DNA of 12,377 bases from Acidimicrobiia bacterium (lineage in GTDB: Bacteria > Actinomycetota > Acidimicrobiia > Acidimicrobiales > Iamiaceae). The stretch's first letter is position 1; every line of letters begins with the position of its first letter. Where the stretch lies: the NCBI GenBank assembly GCA_019247975.1, contig JAFBAD010000008.1, positions 1 through 12,377 on the forward strand. The letters run 5' to 3'. The notes under the pieces were generated by a model that made no database searches, was not told the DNA's origin, and was given only the letters and a program-made list of their open reading frames with translations. Positions 1 through 6,298 of this stretch are shown piece after piece. A program made the translations under genes and the position numbers.

Positions 1-819
1 GCCGACGTCGCCGTAGCCCATGACGAGCGCGACCTTGCCGCCGATCATCACGTCGGTGGCGCGGTTGATGCCGTCGATGAGGCTGTGGCGGCAGCCGTAG
101 AGGTTGTCGAACTTCGACTTGGTGACCGAGTCGTTGACGTTGATCGCCGGGAACAGCAGCTGGCCGTTCTGGTGCATCTGGTACAGCCGGTGGACGCCGG
201 TAGTGGTCTCCTCGGTCACGCCCTTGATGCCCTGACCGACCTTGGTCCAGCGATCGGGCTCCTTGGCGAGCGACCCACGCAGCAGGTCGAGGATCACGCC
301 CCACTCCTCGGGGTCGTCCTCGGCCTTGTCGGGCACGGCACCGGCCTTCTCGAACTCGGTGCCCTTGTGCACGAGCAGCGTCGCGTCGCCACCGTCGTCG
401 AGGATCATGTTCGGGCCGCCACCGTCGGGCCAGCGCAGGGCCTGGTCGGTGCACCACCAGTACTCCTCGAGCGTCTCGCCCTTCCACGCGTAGACCGGCA
501 CGCCGTTCGGTGCGTCGATCGTGCCGTCGGGACCGACCACGATCGCCGCGGCCGCGTGGTCCTGGGTCGAGAAGATGTTGCACGAGACCCAGCGGACATC
601 GGCGCCGAGCGCGACGAGCGTCTCGATCAGCACCGCCGTCTGGATGGTCATGTGCAGGGAGCCCATGATGCGGGCGCCCTTGAGGGGCTGGGCGTCGGTG
701 TACTCGGCCCGGGTGGCCATGAGGCCGGGCATCTCGTGCTCGGCCAGCTCGATCTCCTTGCGGCCGAAGCCGGCGAGGGTGAGATCGGCGACCTTGAAGT
801 CGTCAGGGGAAAGGGTCAT
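1..819 (-). CDS. ahcY: Adenosylhomocysteinase, N-terminal 273 residues (runs off left edge)
   Basis: S-adenosylhomocysteine hydrolase, a cytosolic NAD-dependent enzyme that splits SAH into homocysteine and adenosine and so relieves product inhibition of methyltransferases. The ATG at 819 gives MTLSPDDFKVADLTLAGFGR. Hallmark family blocks follow: HMTIQTAVLIETL near residue 56, SCNIFSTQDHAAAA near 79, VPVYAWKGETLEEYWWC, the DDGGDATLLVHKG segment, and near the window edge PAINVNDSVTKSKFDN and LYGCRHSLIDGI, ending in the NAD-binding GYGDVG. The insert between NIFSTQDHAAAA and PVYAWKG is longer than in the animal enzyme, as in many bacterial forms. About 55% of a usual 480-495 residue protein is present; the truncation is the window edge, not a mutation. 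Start choice is supported by GGAGG at 829-833, nine bases upstream. The start overlaps the stop of a leader ORF (ATGA), so translation may be coupled to it. The gene diverges from the SDR gene at 997. Confidence 0.97.
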   Translation of the reverse strand, partial: MTLSPDDFKVADLTLAGFGRKEIELAEHEMPGLMATRAEYTDAQPLKGARIMGSLHMTIQTAVLIETLVALGADVRWVSCNIFSTQDHAAAAIVVGPDGTIDAPNGVPVYAWKGETLEEYWWCTDQALRWPDGGGPNMILDDGGDATLLVHKGTEFEKAGAVPDKAEDDPEEWGVILDLLRGSLAKEPDRWTKVGQGIKGVTEETTTGVHRLYQMHQNGQLLFPAINVNDSVTKSKFDNLYGCRHSLIDGINRATDVMIGGKVALVMGYGDVG

Positions 820-905
820 GGGTGTACGCCTCCGCGCGCGAACGAGCGCGCCTCGATGGTTGAGGTGTTGGGCTGGGGCCAGCAGGCCCACCCGAGACAG
901 CCCAT
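816..905 (-). CDS. Possible 29-residue leader peptide upstream of and overlapping ahcY
   Basis: On the minus strand an ATG at 905 opens a 29-codon frame beginning MGCLGWACWPQPNTSTIEAR. Its TGA (816-818) lies inside the ahcY start codon, giving the ATGA overlap typical of translational coupling. It holds two Cys and two Trp codons within its first nine residues. No good Shine-Dalgarno sequence precedes the ATG, so initiation would have to be weak or helped by structure. The frame stays open upstream as far as a TAG near 984-986, so GTG starts further up are also possible. In mycobacteria, short Cys-containing ORFs coupled to sulfur-metabolism genes are known to act as cysteine-responsive attenuators; ahcY makes homocysteine, so an analogous role is reasonable but inferred. 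Those examples usually carry runs of consecutive Cys codons, which this lacks. It could be a chance ORF. Confidence 0.35.
   Translation of the reverse strand: MGCLGWACWPQPNTSTIEARSFARGGVHP
829..889 (-). promoter_or_regulatory. Structured ahcY leader with competing pairings around the ribosome binding site
   Basis: Read as ahcY mRNA, the leader contains GGGCC-TGCT-GGCCC (889-876), then CCTC (865-862), which can pair with GAGG at 854-851. Next comes GCGCGC-loop-GCGCGC (851-846 with 839-834), whose 3' arm directly abuts the Shine-Dalgarno GGAGG (833-829). The same CCTC can instead pair with GAGG inside the Shine-Dalgarno (832-829), so open and closed states are mutually exclusive. Both arms lie inside the possible leader ORF, so a ribosome on that ORF would change the choice. 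The pairings are read directly from the sequence; a regulatory role is inferred. Confidence 0.35.
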
Positions 906-930
906 GCCGCCGCCGTTTTGCGACCCGGTC

Positions 931-958
931 ACAGTAGTCGACCAGGTGGGAGCCTCGA
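931..958 (-). promoter_or_regulatory. Possible ahcY promoter
   Basis: On the minus strand TACTGT (936-931) fits the actinobacterial -10 pattern TAnnnT. TCGAGG (958-953), a poor -35 match, sits 16 bases upstream. Transcription would start near 924, about 20 bases before the leader ORF ATG and about 105 bases before the ahcY ATG, so both the leader ORF and the competing hairpins would be in the transcript. Assigned by eye only. Confidence 0.25.
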
Positions 959-972
959 CCGCGGCAGAAAAC

Positions 973-986
973 TGGAACGTGTTCTA
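973..986. promoter_or_regulatory. KstR-type operator (perfect consensus match)
   Basis: TGGAACGTGTTCTA matches the published mycobacterial KstR operator consensus TNNAACNNGTTNNA at every fixed position. The surrounding CTGGAACGTGTTCTAG (972-987) is an imperfect palindrome. KstR is a TetR-family repressor of cholesterol and lipid catabolism genes that is released by acyl-CoA-type steroid intermediates. The box ends 10 bases before the GTG of the SDR gene and overlaps its putative -10 element, the arrangement expected for repression by promoter occlusion. The true regulator in this organism could be any KstR-like TetR protein; none is encoded in the window. Confidence 0.7.
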
Positions 987-990
987 GTCT
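985..990 (+). promoter_or_regulatory. -10 element of a probable leaderless promoter for the SDR/LLM pair
   Basis: TAGTCT fits TAnnnT. Its last base is seven bases upstream of the GTG at 997, so the transcript would begin at or within a base of the start codon. No Shine-Dalgarno sequence precedes this GTG, which agrees with leaderless translation, common in actinobacteria. No convincing -35 is visible. It overlaps the last two bases of the KstR-type box. Confidence 0.45.
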
Positions 991-996
991 CGGGCG

Positions 997-1734
997 GTGA
1001 CCAGGTTCGAAGGGAAGGTCGCGATCGTCACCGGTGCCGGCTCGGGCATCGGCCAGGCGACCGCGGTGCGGCTGGCCGCCGAAGGCGCGACGGTGCTGGC
1101 GGTCGACGTCGACGAGGCAGGGCTCGACGTCACCGCGAAGGAGAGCGACCGCATCCGTGCGCACGTCGCGGACGTCGCTGACGAGGCTGCGGTCGCGGGG
1201 ACGGTGCGTGCCGCGGTCGAACCGCACGGCCGGCTCGACGTGCTCGCCAACATCGCGGGCATCCTGCGCACCGCGCACACCCACGAGTGCCCGACCGACG
1301 TCTGGGATCTCGTGCTCCGGGTCAACCTCACCGGCACCTTCCTGATGTGCCGCGAGGCGCTCCCCCACCTCATGGAGACGAAGGGGACGATCGTCAACTG
1401 CGCGTCGACGTCGTCGTTCTTCGGCCACCCGTGGATGGCCGCCTACGCAGCCTCGAAGGGCGGCATCGCCGCGCTGACCCAGTCGCTGGCGATCGAGTAC
1501 GCGAAGCAGGGCGTCCGGGTGAACGCGGTCGCGCCCGGGAGCGTGCAGACCGGCATCAGCGCCAACATCACCTTCCCCGAGGGCGCCGACCTCTCGCTCC
1601 TGAGCCGCATCATGTCGCCGACGGGTCCGGGGCAGCCCGAGTCGATCGCGAGCGTCGTCGCGCTGCTCGCCTCCGAGGACGGCAAGCACATGACCGGCGA
1701 GTGCGTGCGGGTCGACGGGGGCACGCACGCATGA
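997..1734 (+). CDS. SDR-family NAD(P)-dependent oxidoreductase
   Basis: A 245-residue classical short-chain dehydrogenase/reductase, a soluble Rossmann-fold enzyme that interconverts an alcohol and a ketone. Visible motifs are the dinucleotide-binding TGAGSGIG (12-19), NIAG (85-88, in place of NNAG), the tetrad Asn in RVNLTG (N110), Ser in NCASTSS (137-140), YAASK (Y150, K154) and the C-terminal VRVDGGTHA. Asp37 at the end of the second strand (LAVDVD) suggests preference for NAD(H) over NADP(H). The GTG start at 997 places MTRFEGKVAIVTG at the standard family N-terminus; no Shine-Dalgarno is seen, consistent with a leaderless message. Its stop overlaps the next gene's ATG by four bases (ATGA). 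The KstR-type box just upstream suggests a role in steroid, fatty acid or related acyl-CoA catabolism, but the substrate cannot be read from the sequence. Confidence 0.93.
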   Translation: MTRFEGKVAIVTGAGSGIGQATAVRLAAEGATVLAVDVDEAGLDVTAKESDRIRAHVADVADEAAVAGTVRAAVEPHGRLDVLANIAGILRTAHTHECPTDVWDLVLRVNLTGTFLMCREALPHLMETKGTIVNCASTSSFFGHPWMAAYAASKGGIAALTQSLAIEYAKQGVRVNAVAPGSVQTGISANITFPEGADLSLLSRIMSPTGPGQPESIASVVALLASEDGKHMTGECVRVDGGTHA

Positions 1735-2603
1735 GGTTCAGCATCGGCCTGGCCTACGCGCCGCCCGAGCACTACCTGCCGCTCGCGAAGGCCGCCGACG
1801 AAGCCGGCTACCACGCGATCGCGGTGTCCGACCACGTGCTCAACCTCGAGGAGCTGCAGACGCCCTACCCGTACACCGCGGACGGGTCGCGGCGCTGGAA
1901 GGCGTTCACGCCGTGGATGGACCCGTGGGTGTCGATCGGCGCGATGGCCGCGGTCACCGAGCGGCTGCACTTCTTCACCAACGTGTACGTGCTGCCCATG
2001 CGCAACGTGTTCCACGCGGCGAAGGCCGTCGGCACCGCAGCGGCCATCTCCGGCAACCGCATCGCGCTCGGCATCGGCATGGGCTGGTGCGAGGAGGAGT
2101 TCGAGCTCATGGAGCAGCCGTTCCGCAAGCGCGGTGCGCGCGGCGACGAGCAGCTCGAGGTCCTGCGCAAGGTCTGGACCGGTGAGATGGTCGACCACCA
2201 CGGCGCGTTCTACGAGTTCCCGAACCTCGAGATGAACCCGCCGGTCACTGCGCCGGTGCCGGTGTACGTCGGCGGCACCAGCGACGCGGCGCTCAAGCGG
2301 GCCGCCCGCAACGACGGCTGGATCTCCGACATGGCGTCGACCGAGGAGCTGGGCGACTACCGCAAGAAGATCGACGCCTTCCGCGACGAGTACGGCCGCT
2401 CCGACCAGCCGTTCGCGATGATCGGCTCGGCGAGCGATGCGGTCGACGTGGACGGCTACCGCAGGGTCGAGGCGGTCGGCGTGACCGACCTGCTGACCAT
2501 GCCGTGGTTCTTCTACAGCGGCTTCACCGACGACCTGCAGCTCAAGATCGACGGCACCTACCGCTTCGCCGAGGACGTGCTGGCGCACTTCGAGGACCGC
2601 TAG
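1731..2603 (+). CDS. LLM-class, probably F420-dependent oxidoreductase (Rv2161c-like)
   Basis: A 290-residue member of the luciferase-like monooxygenase (bacterial luciferase TIM-barrel) superfamily. The pattern closely resembles the actinobacterial F420-dependent group typified by Rv2161c (TIGR03619). Supporting blocks are the N-terminal MRFSIGLAYAPPEHYLPLAK, EAGYHAIAVSDH (25-35), the strand LHFFTNVYVLPMRN (79-92), GNRIALGIGMGWCEEEFE (108-125), RGARGDEQLEVLRKVWTGE and PVPVYVGGTSDAALKRAARNDGW. The ATG at 1731 overlaps the SDR stop (ATGA), so translation is coupled and the two enzymes are probably used together. A longer upstream frame exists but lies entirely over the SDR gene and is rejected. 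Cofactor use (F420 versus FMN) is inferred from the family; substrate is unknown. A 58-base gap separates it from the surface-protein gene. Confidence 0.9.
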   Translation: MRFSIGLAYAPPEHYLPLAKAADEAGYHAIAVSDHVLNLEELQTPYPYTADGSRRWKAFTPWMDPWVSIGAMAAVTERLHFFTNVYVLPMRNVFHAAKAVGTAAAISGNRIALGIGMGWCEEEFELMEQPFRKRGARGDEQLEVLRKVWTGEMVDHHGAFYEFPNLEMNPPVTAPVPVYVGGTSDAALKRAARNDGWISDMASTEELGDYRKKIDAFRDEYGRSDQPFAMIGSASDAVDVDGYRRVEAVGVTDLLTMPWFFYSGFTDDLQLKIDGTYRFAEDVLAHFEDR

Positions 2604-2611
2604 GCCCAGGT

Positions 2612-2659
2612 CTTTCGGGGGATTCCCTCCCCAACCTCACGTCGGCGCCGAAAGGTGCC
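2612..2659 (+). promoter_or_regulatory. Structured 5' leader of the surface-protein gene, SD held in a GAAA-tetraloop hairpin
   Basis: Just before the ATG at 2662, GGCGCC (2644-2649) and GGTGCC (2654-2659) form a 6-bp stem with one G-U pair, closed by a GAAA (GNRA) tetraloop. The hairpin contains the Shine-Dalgarno GAAAGG (2650-2655). CTTTCGG at 2612-2618 is perfectly complementary to CCGAAAG at 2648-2654, an alternative that excludes the tetraloop hairpin. Between them GGGGA-TTCCC-TCCCC (2618-2632) forms another stem, which could also serve as an end signal for the upstream gene though it lacks a T-run. No known riboswitch class was recognised. Confidence 0.35.
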
Positions 2660-2661
2660 TA

Positions 2662-5600
2662 ATGACCTTTTCCCGGCACAGCTCCCGACTCGCGCGCATC
2701 GTGACCCTCGGGGCGGTTGGGTTCCTCCTCGTAGCGGCCACCTTCGTGGCGGTCGGCGCACCGGCATCGGCCGCGACCGCGGTCACCGTCACCTTCGAGG
2801 TGTCCGGCGCCCAGGGCGCCGGTGGTGGTCTAGGCGGCACCGTCACGGGGACGGCGACGCTCGACGCCGGCACCGACATCGCGGTGTACGTCGGCGGGAC
2901 CAACGGGTTCAACGGCGGCGGCGACCCCGGCACGTTCGCGGACGGCCCGGGCATGGCCCCGGCCGGCAACGGCGGCGGCGCCTCGGATCTGCGCATCGGC
3001 GGCACCGACCCGAGCAACCGCGTCCTCGTCGCCGGTGGCGGCGGCGGCGTGGGCGGCGGCTGGCTCGACGCAGGGGCCGGAGGTGGCGGCGGGGCTGGCG
3101 GTCTGCCGGGGCTCGACGGCAGCCGCGGGAGCGGCGACGTCGCCGGCTTCGGCGGCAGCGGCGCCACCGCGAACGCAGCCGGGTCCGGCGGCGGGACCGG
3201 CGGCCTCGGCGGGACCGCGGGCGTGGACGGTTCGAGCTCGACCGGTGGCGCCGGCGGCGCCTCGGAGCCCGCTGACGAGGAAGGGGGCGCCGGGGGCGGC
3301 GGGGGCGGCGGCTGGTTCGGCGGCGGTGGTGGCGGCGGCACCTGCTGCATCAACGGCGGCGGTGGGGGCGGCGGCGGCAGCAACCACGTTGACGCGATGT
3401 TCAGCAACGCCGGCAGCACCACCGGGACGCGCGGCGGCAACGGCCGCGTGCGCATGTCGCTCGACGGCGGCACGACCTGGGTGACGACGTTCTCCTACAC
3501 GGGCGCCCCGCAGACCTACACGGTCCCCGAGCCTCCGCACCCGGACTCGATCGACCCGATCGCCGGATCGACGGCTGGCGGGACGGCCGTGACGCTGACC
3601 GGCACCGACCTCACCGACACGTCGTCGGTCCTGGTCTGCGGTCAGGCGGTGAGCAACCTCGATGTCGTCAGCGACACCGAGGTCAGCTTCACCACGCCGA
3701 CCGGCTCGGTCGGCAGCTGTGACGTCACCGTACGGACGCACGCGAGCGGCACGGCGACCCTCGACGACGCCTTCCGTTACTTCGCGGTCCCCGCCGTGAC
3801 GAGCGTCGACCCCGACAACGGCCCGTCGGCCGGTGGCACCGCCATCACGATCCACGGCTCCGGGTTCATCGGCGCAGGCGCACCGACCATCGGCGGCGTC
3901 ACCGCGAGCGACGTCGACGTGGTGAACGACACCACGATCACCGCGACGACGCGGGCTCACGCAGACGGCACCGTCGACGTCGTCGTCACCACGCCGGACG
4001 CCTCCGGCACCGGGATCGGTGCGTTCCGCTACTACACCTCGCCCGCCTCGCTCGCCCTCTCGCCCGACACCGGCCCGACCGCCGGCGCCACCGCGGTCAC
4101 CCTGACCGGCACCGACCTCACCGACACCTCGGCCGTGCTGGTCTGTGGCCAACCGGCGACCGGCCTCGACGTCGTCAGCGACACCGAGGTCGACTTCACC
4201 ACACCGGCCGGCGACGTCGGCGCCTGTGACGTCACCGTGCAGACCAACGCAAGCGGCTCGACCACCCTCGACGGAGGCTTCCGCTACTTCGCGGTGCCCG
4301 CCGTGACGAGCGTCGCCCCCGAGGCCGGCCTGTCCGACGGCGGCACCGCGGTGACCATCACCGGCACCGGCTTCACCGGCGCGACCTCGGTCACCTTCGG
4401 CGGGACCGCAGCCACCGGTGTCACCGTGGTCAACGACACCAGCATCACCGCGACCACGCCGGCCCACGCGGACGGCAGCGTCGACGTCGTCGTCACGACA
4501 CCGGACGCGTCCGGCACCGGGACCGACGCCTACCGCTACTACACCTCGCCGGCCTCGCTCGCCCTCTCGCCGGACACCGGCCCGACCGACGGCGCCACCG
4601 CGGTCACGCTGACCGGCGCCGGCCTCAGCGACACCTCCGCCGTGCTCATCTGCGGCCAACCGGCGACCGGCCTCGACGTCGTCAGCGACACCGAGGTCGA
4701 CTTCACCACACCGCCCGGCGATGTCGGCACCTGCGACGTGACCGTCCAGACCAACGCGAACGGCTCGTCCACCCTCGACGGCGGCTTCCGCTACTTCGCC
4801 GTCCCGGCGATCGCCGACGTCGCCCCGAGCGAAGGCCCGGCTGCGGGCGGCAGCGCAGTCACCGTCACCGGCTCCGGGTTCACCGGCGCGACCTCGGTGA
4901 GCTTCGGCGGGACCGCAGCCACCGGTGTCACCGTGGTCGACGACATGACGATCACCGCCACCGCGCCCGCACACGCGGCGGGCTCGGTCGATGTCGTCGT
5001 GACGACGCCGGACACGTCCGGCACCGCGACCGACGGGTTCACGTACAACGCCGCGCCGGCGTCGCTCGACCTCTCCCCGAGCACCGGGCCGGCCGCCGGC
5101 GGGACCGCGGTCGCCCTGACCGGCACCCACCTCGCCGACACGACCGGTGTGCTCGTCTGCGGCCAGGCCGGCACCGACCTCGACGTCGTCAGCGACACCG
5201 AGGTCGACTTCACCACCCCGGCCGGCTCGGTGGGGTCGTGCAACGTCGTGGTGCAGACCAGCGACAGCGGCGCGACCACGCTGACCAACGGCTTCCGCTA
5301 CTTCGCGGTCCCGACCGTGACGAGCGTCGACCCGACCGAGGGCCCGGTCGCCGGCGGCGTCGCGGTCACGATCCACGGCTCCGGGTTCACCGGCGCGACC
5401 TCGGTGACCTTCGGGGACGCCGAGGCCACGGATGTCGACGTCGTCGACGGCACCACCATCACCGCGACGCTCCCCGCACACGTCGCCGGCACGGTCGACG
5501 TGGTCGTGACGACGCCCGACGCCTCCGGCACCGGCGCCGACGCGTTCACCTACGACAGCCCGGCATCGTTCCTCACGGTGTCGCCGGTCGCCGGTCCGAC

Positions 5601-6261
5601 CGCGGGGGGCACCACCATCACGATCAGTGGCGCCGGCCTCGCGACCACCTCCGGGGTGACGGTCGGCGGCACCGCCGCTAGCGACGTGACCGTGCAGGAC
5701 GACACGAAGGTCACCGCCGTCGTGCCCGCCGGTGCGCTCGGTGAAGCCGACGTGGTGGTGACGACCGCAGGTGGCTCGACCACCCTCACCGGCGCGTTCA
5801 CCTACACCGAGTCCGCCGGCCTCGACCTCGGCAGCAGCTCGGTCGTGTGGGGCGGGACCCTCGACGTCGCCGGCCAGGGCTTCGACCCCGGCTCCGAGGT
5901 GACCCTCACGCTCCACTCCGACCCGATCGTTCTCGGGACGGTCACCGCCGGCGCCGACGGACGCTTCACGGCGACGGTGATGATCCCCGCGGTCGAACCC
6001 GGTGACCACACGCTCGTCGCCACCGGCGTCAACGCGCTGGGCCGGCCCCTCTCGCCCGAGGCGCCGGTCACCGTGTCCGCCGGTGCGGAACCGATGGCGT
6101 CGGCGACCGCCGGGGCTGCCCCCGACGATGCGTCGTCGGCCGCCGCGGACGGCTCGCTCCCCAAGACCGGCACCGACCCCGTGGGCCCGCTCACCACCGG
6201 GGTCGGCCTGGTGGTCGTCGGCATCGGCATCTGCGTGACGCGGCGTCGTAGGTTGTCCTGA
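2662..6261 (+). CDS. LPXTG-anchored surface protein: ALK/LTK-like glycine-rich domain plus nine IPT/TIG domains
   Basis: A 1199-residue predicted cell-wall protein, probably an adhesin or matrix protein. A signal peptide spans about 1-37 (Arg-rich start, hydrophobic core, APASA cleavage site). Residues 44-268 form a glycine-rich domain like the ALK/LTK glycine-rich region: VSGAQGAGGG, then TDIAVYVGG, NRVLVAGGGGGVGGG, long G-runs, a Cys pair in GGTCCINGG (C228, C229) and a closing GRVRMSLDGG. IPT/TIG immunoglobulin-like domains follow from 294 to about 1051, alternating type A (with two Cys) and type B, then an Ig-like stalk (about 1054-1138) and an Ala/Ser linker. The sortase signal LPKTG is at 1166-1170, followed by a hydrophobic segment and a TRRRR tail. 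ATG 2662 is chosen because of the signal peptide and the Shine-Dalgarno at 2650. Class and ligand are unknown; no sortase gene lies in the window. Confidence 0.9.
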   Translation: MTFSRHSSRLARIVTLGAVGFLLVAATFVAVGAPASAATAVTVTFEVSGAQGAGGGLGGTVTGTATLDAGTDIAVYVGGTNGFNGGGDPGTFADGPGMAPAGNGGGASDLRIGGTDPSNRVLVAGGGGGVGGGWLDAGAGGGGGAGGLPGLDGSRGSGDVAGFGGSGATANAAGSGGGTGGLGGTAGVDGSSSTGGAGGASEPADEEGGAGGGGGGGWFGGGGGGGTCCINGGGGGGGGSNHVDAMFSNAGSTTGTRGGNGRVRMSLDGGTTWVTTFSYTGAPQTYTVPEPPHPDSIDPIAGSTAGGTAVTLTGTDLTDTSSVLVCGQAVSNLDVVSDTEVSFTTPTGSVGSCDVTVRTHASGTATLDDAFRYFAVPAVTSVDPDNGPSAGGTAITIHGSGFIGAGAPTIGGVTASDVDVVNDTTITATTRAHADGTVDVVVTTPDASGTGIGAFRYYTSPASLALSPDTGPTAGATAVTLTGTDLTDTSAVLVCGQPATGLDVVSDTEVDFTTPAGDVGACDVTVQTNASGSTTLDGGFRYFAVPAVTSVAPEAGLSDGGTAVTITGTGFTGATSVTFGGTAATGVTVVNDTSITATTPAHADGSVDVVVTTPDASGTGTDAYRYYTSPASLALSPDTGPTDGATAVTLTGAGLSDTSAVLICGQPATGLDVVSDTEVDFTTPPGDVGTCDVTVQTNANGSSTLDGGFRYFAVPAIADVAPSEGPAAGGSAVTVTGSGFTGATSVSFGGTAATGVTVVDDMTITATAPAHAAGSVDVVVTTPDTSGTATDGFTYNAAPASLDLSPSTGPAAGGTAVALTGTHLADTTGVLVCGQAGTDLDVVSDTEVDFTTPAGSVGSCNVVVQTSDSGATTLTNGFRYFAVPTVTSVDPTEGPVAGGVAVTIHGSGFTGATSVTFGDAEATDVDVVDGTTITATLPAHVAGTVDVVVTTPDASGTGADAFTYDSPASFLTVSPVAGPTAGGTTITISGAGLATTSGVTVGGTAASDVTVQDDTKVTAVVPAGALGEADVVVTTAGGSTTLTGAFTYTESAGLDLGSSSVVWGGTLDVAGQGFDPGSEVTLTLHSDPIVLGTVTAGADGRFTATVMIPAVEPGDHTLVATGVNALGRPLSPEAPVTVSAGAEPMASATAGAAPDDASSAAADGSLPKTGTDPVGPLTTGVGLVVVGIGICVTRRRRLS
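3541..5814 (+). repeat. Tandem array of nine IPT/TIG domain repeats, two alternating types, 507-bp period
   Basis: Type A domains lie at about residues 294-377, 462-546, 631-715 and 800-884, with the signature VLVCGQ...LDVVSDTEV.FTTP..VG.C. Type B domains lie at 378-461, 547-630, 716-799 and 885-967, with GSGFTGA and VDVVVTTPD.SGT. A ninth, divergent domain covers about 968-1051. Each A domain has a Cys pair 27 residues apart (for example C326/C353 and C495/C522), probably a disulfide; B domains have none. At DNA level the second and third A+B units are the most alike: 4147-4206 and 4654-4713 are identical over 60 bases, and 4396-4431 and 4903-4938 over 36 bases. Both are offset by exactly 507. 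This indicates recent duplication or gene conversion of a two-domain unit. Confidence 0.9.
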
Positions 6262-6262
6262 T

Positions 6263-6280
6263 CCGGGCCCTCCTGCCCGG
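6263..6280 (+). terminator. Hairpin after the surface-protein gene, possible weak terminator
   Basis: CCGGGC (6263-6268) and GCCCGG (6275-6280) form a perfect 6-bp GC stem with loop CCTCCT, starting two bases after the stop codon. No T-run follows, and the next gene's Shine-Dalgarno (GGAGGGAG, 6281-6288) begins immediately. It may only attenuate, or it may protect an mRNA end. Confidence 0.35.
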
Positions 6281-6298
6281 GGAGGGAGCGTTCCGGAG

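Noticed and set aside
820..960. Classical SAH riboswitch upstream of ahcY
   Set aside because: The gene is right and an AACGGCG word occurs, but the 5' GAGGnGCG-type strand and its matching partner in the consensus I know are not present in a pairing arrangement.
85..987. Plus-strand 300-codon frame over ahcY and its leader
   Set aside because: It is antisense to unmistakable ahcY sequence and shows no recognisable family; it also runs across the operator region.
1287..1730. N-terminal extension of the LLM oxidoreductase gene
   Set aside because: The extra frame lies over the SDR gene in another frame and has no family similarity; ATG at 1731 gives the normal N-terminus.
3541..5814. CRISPR or other short-repeat array
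   Set aside because: The repetition is in-frame protein-domain duplication with a 507-bp period, not short repeats with unique spacers.
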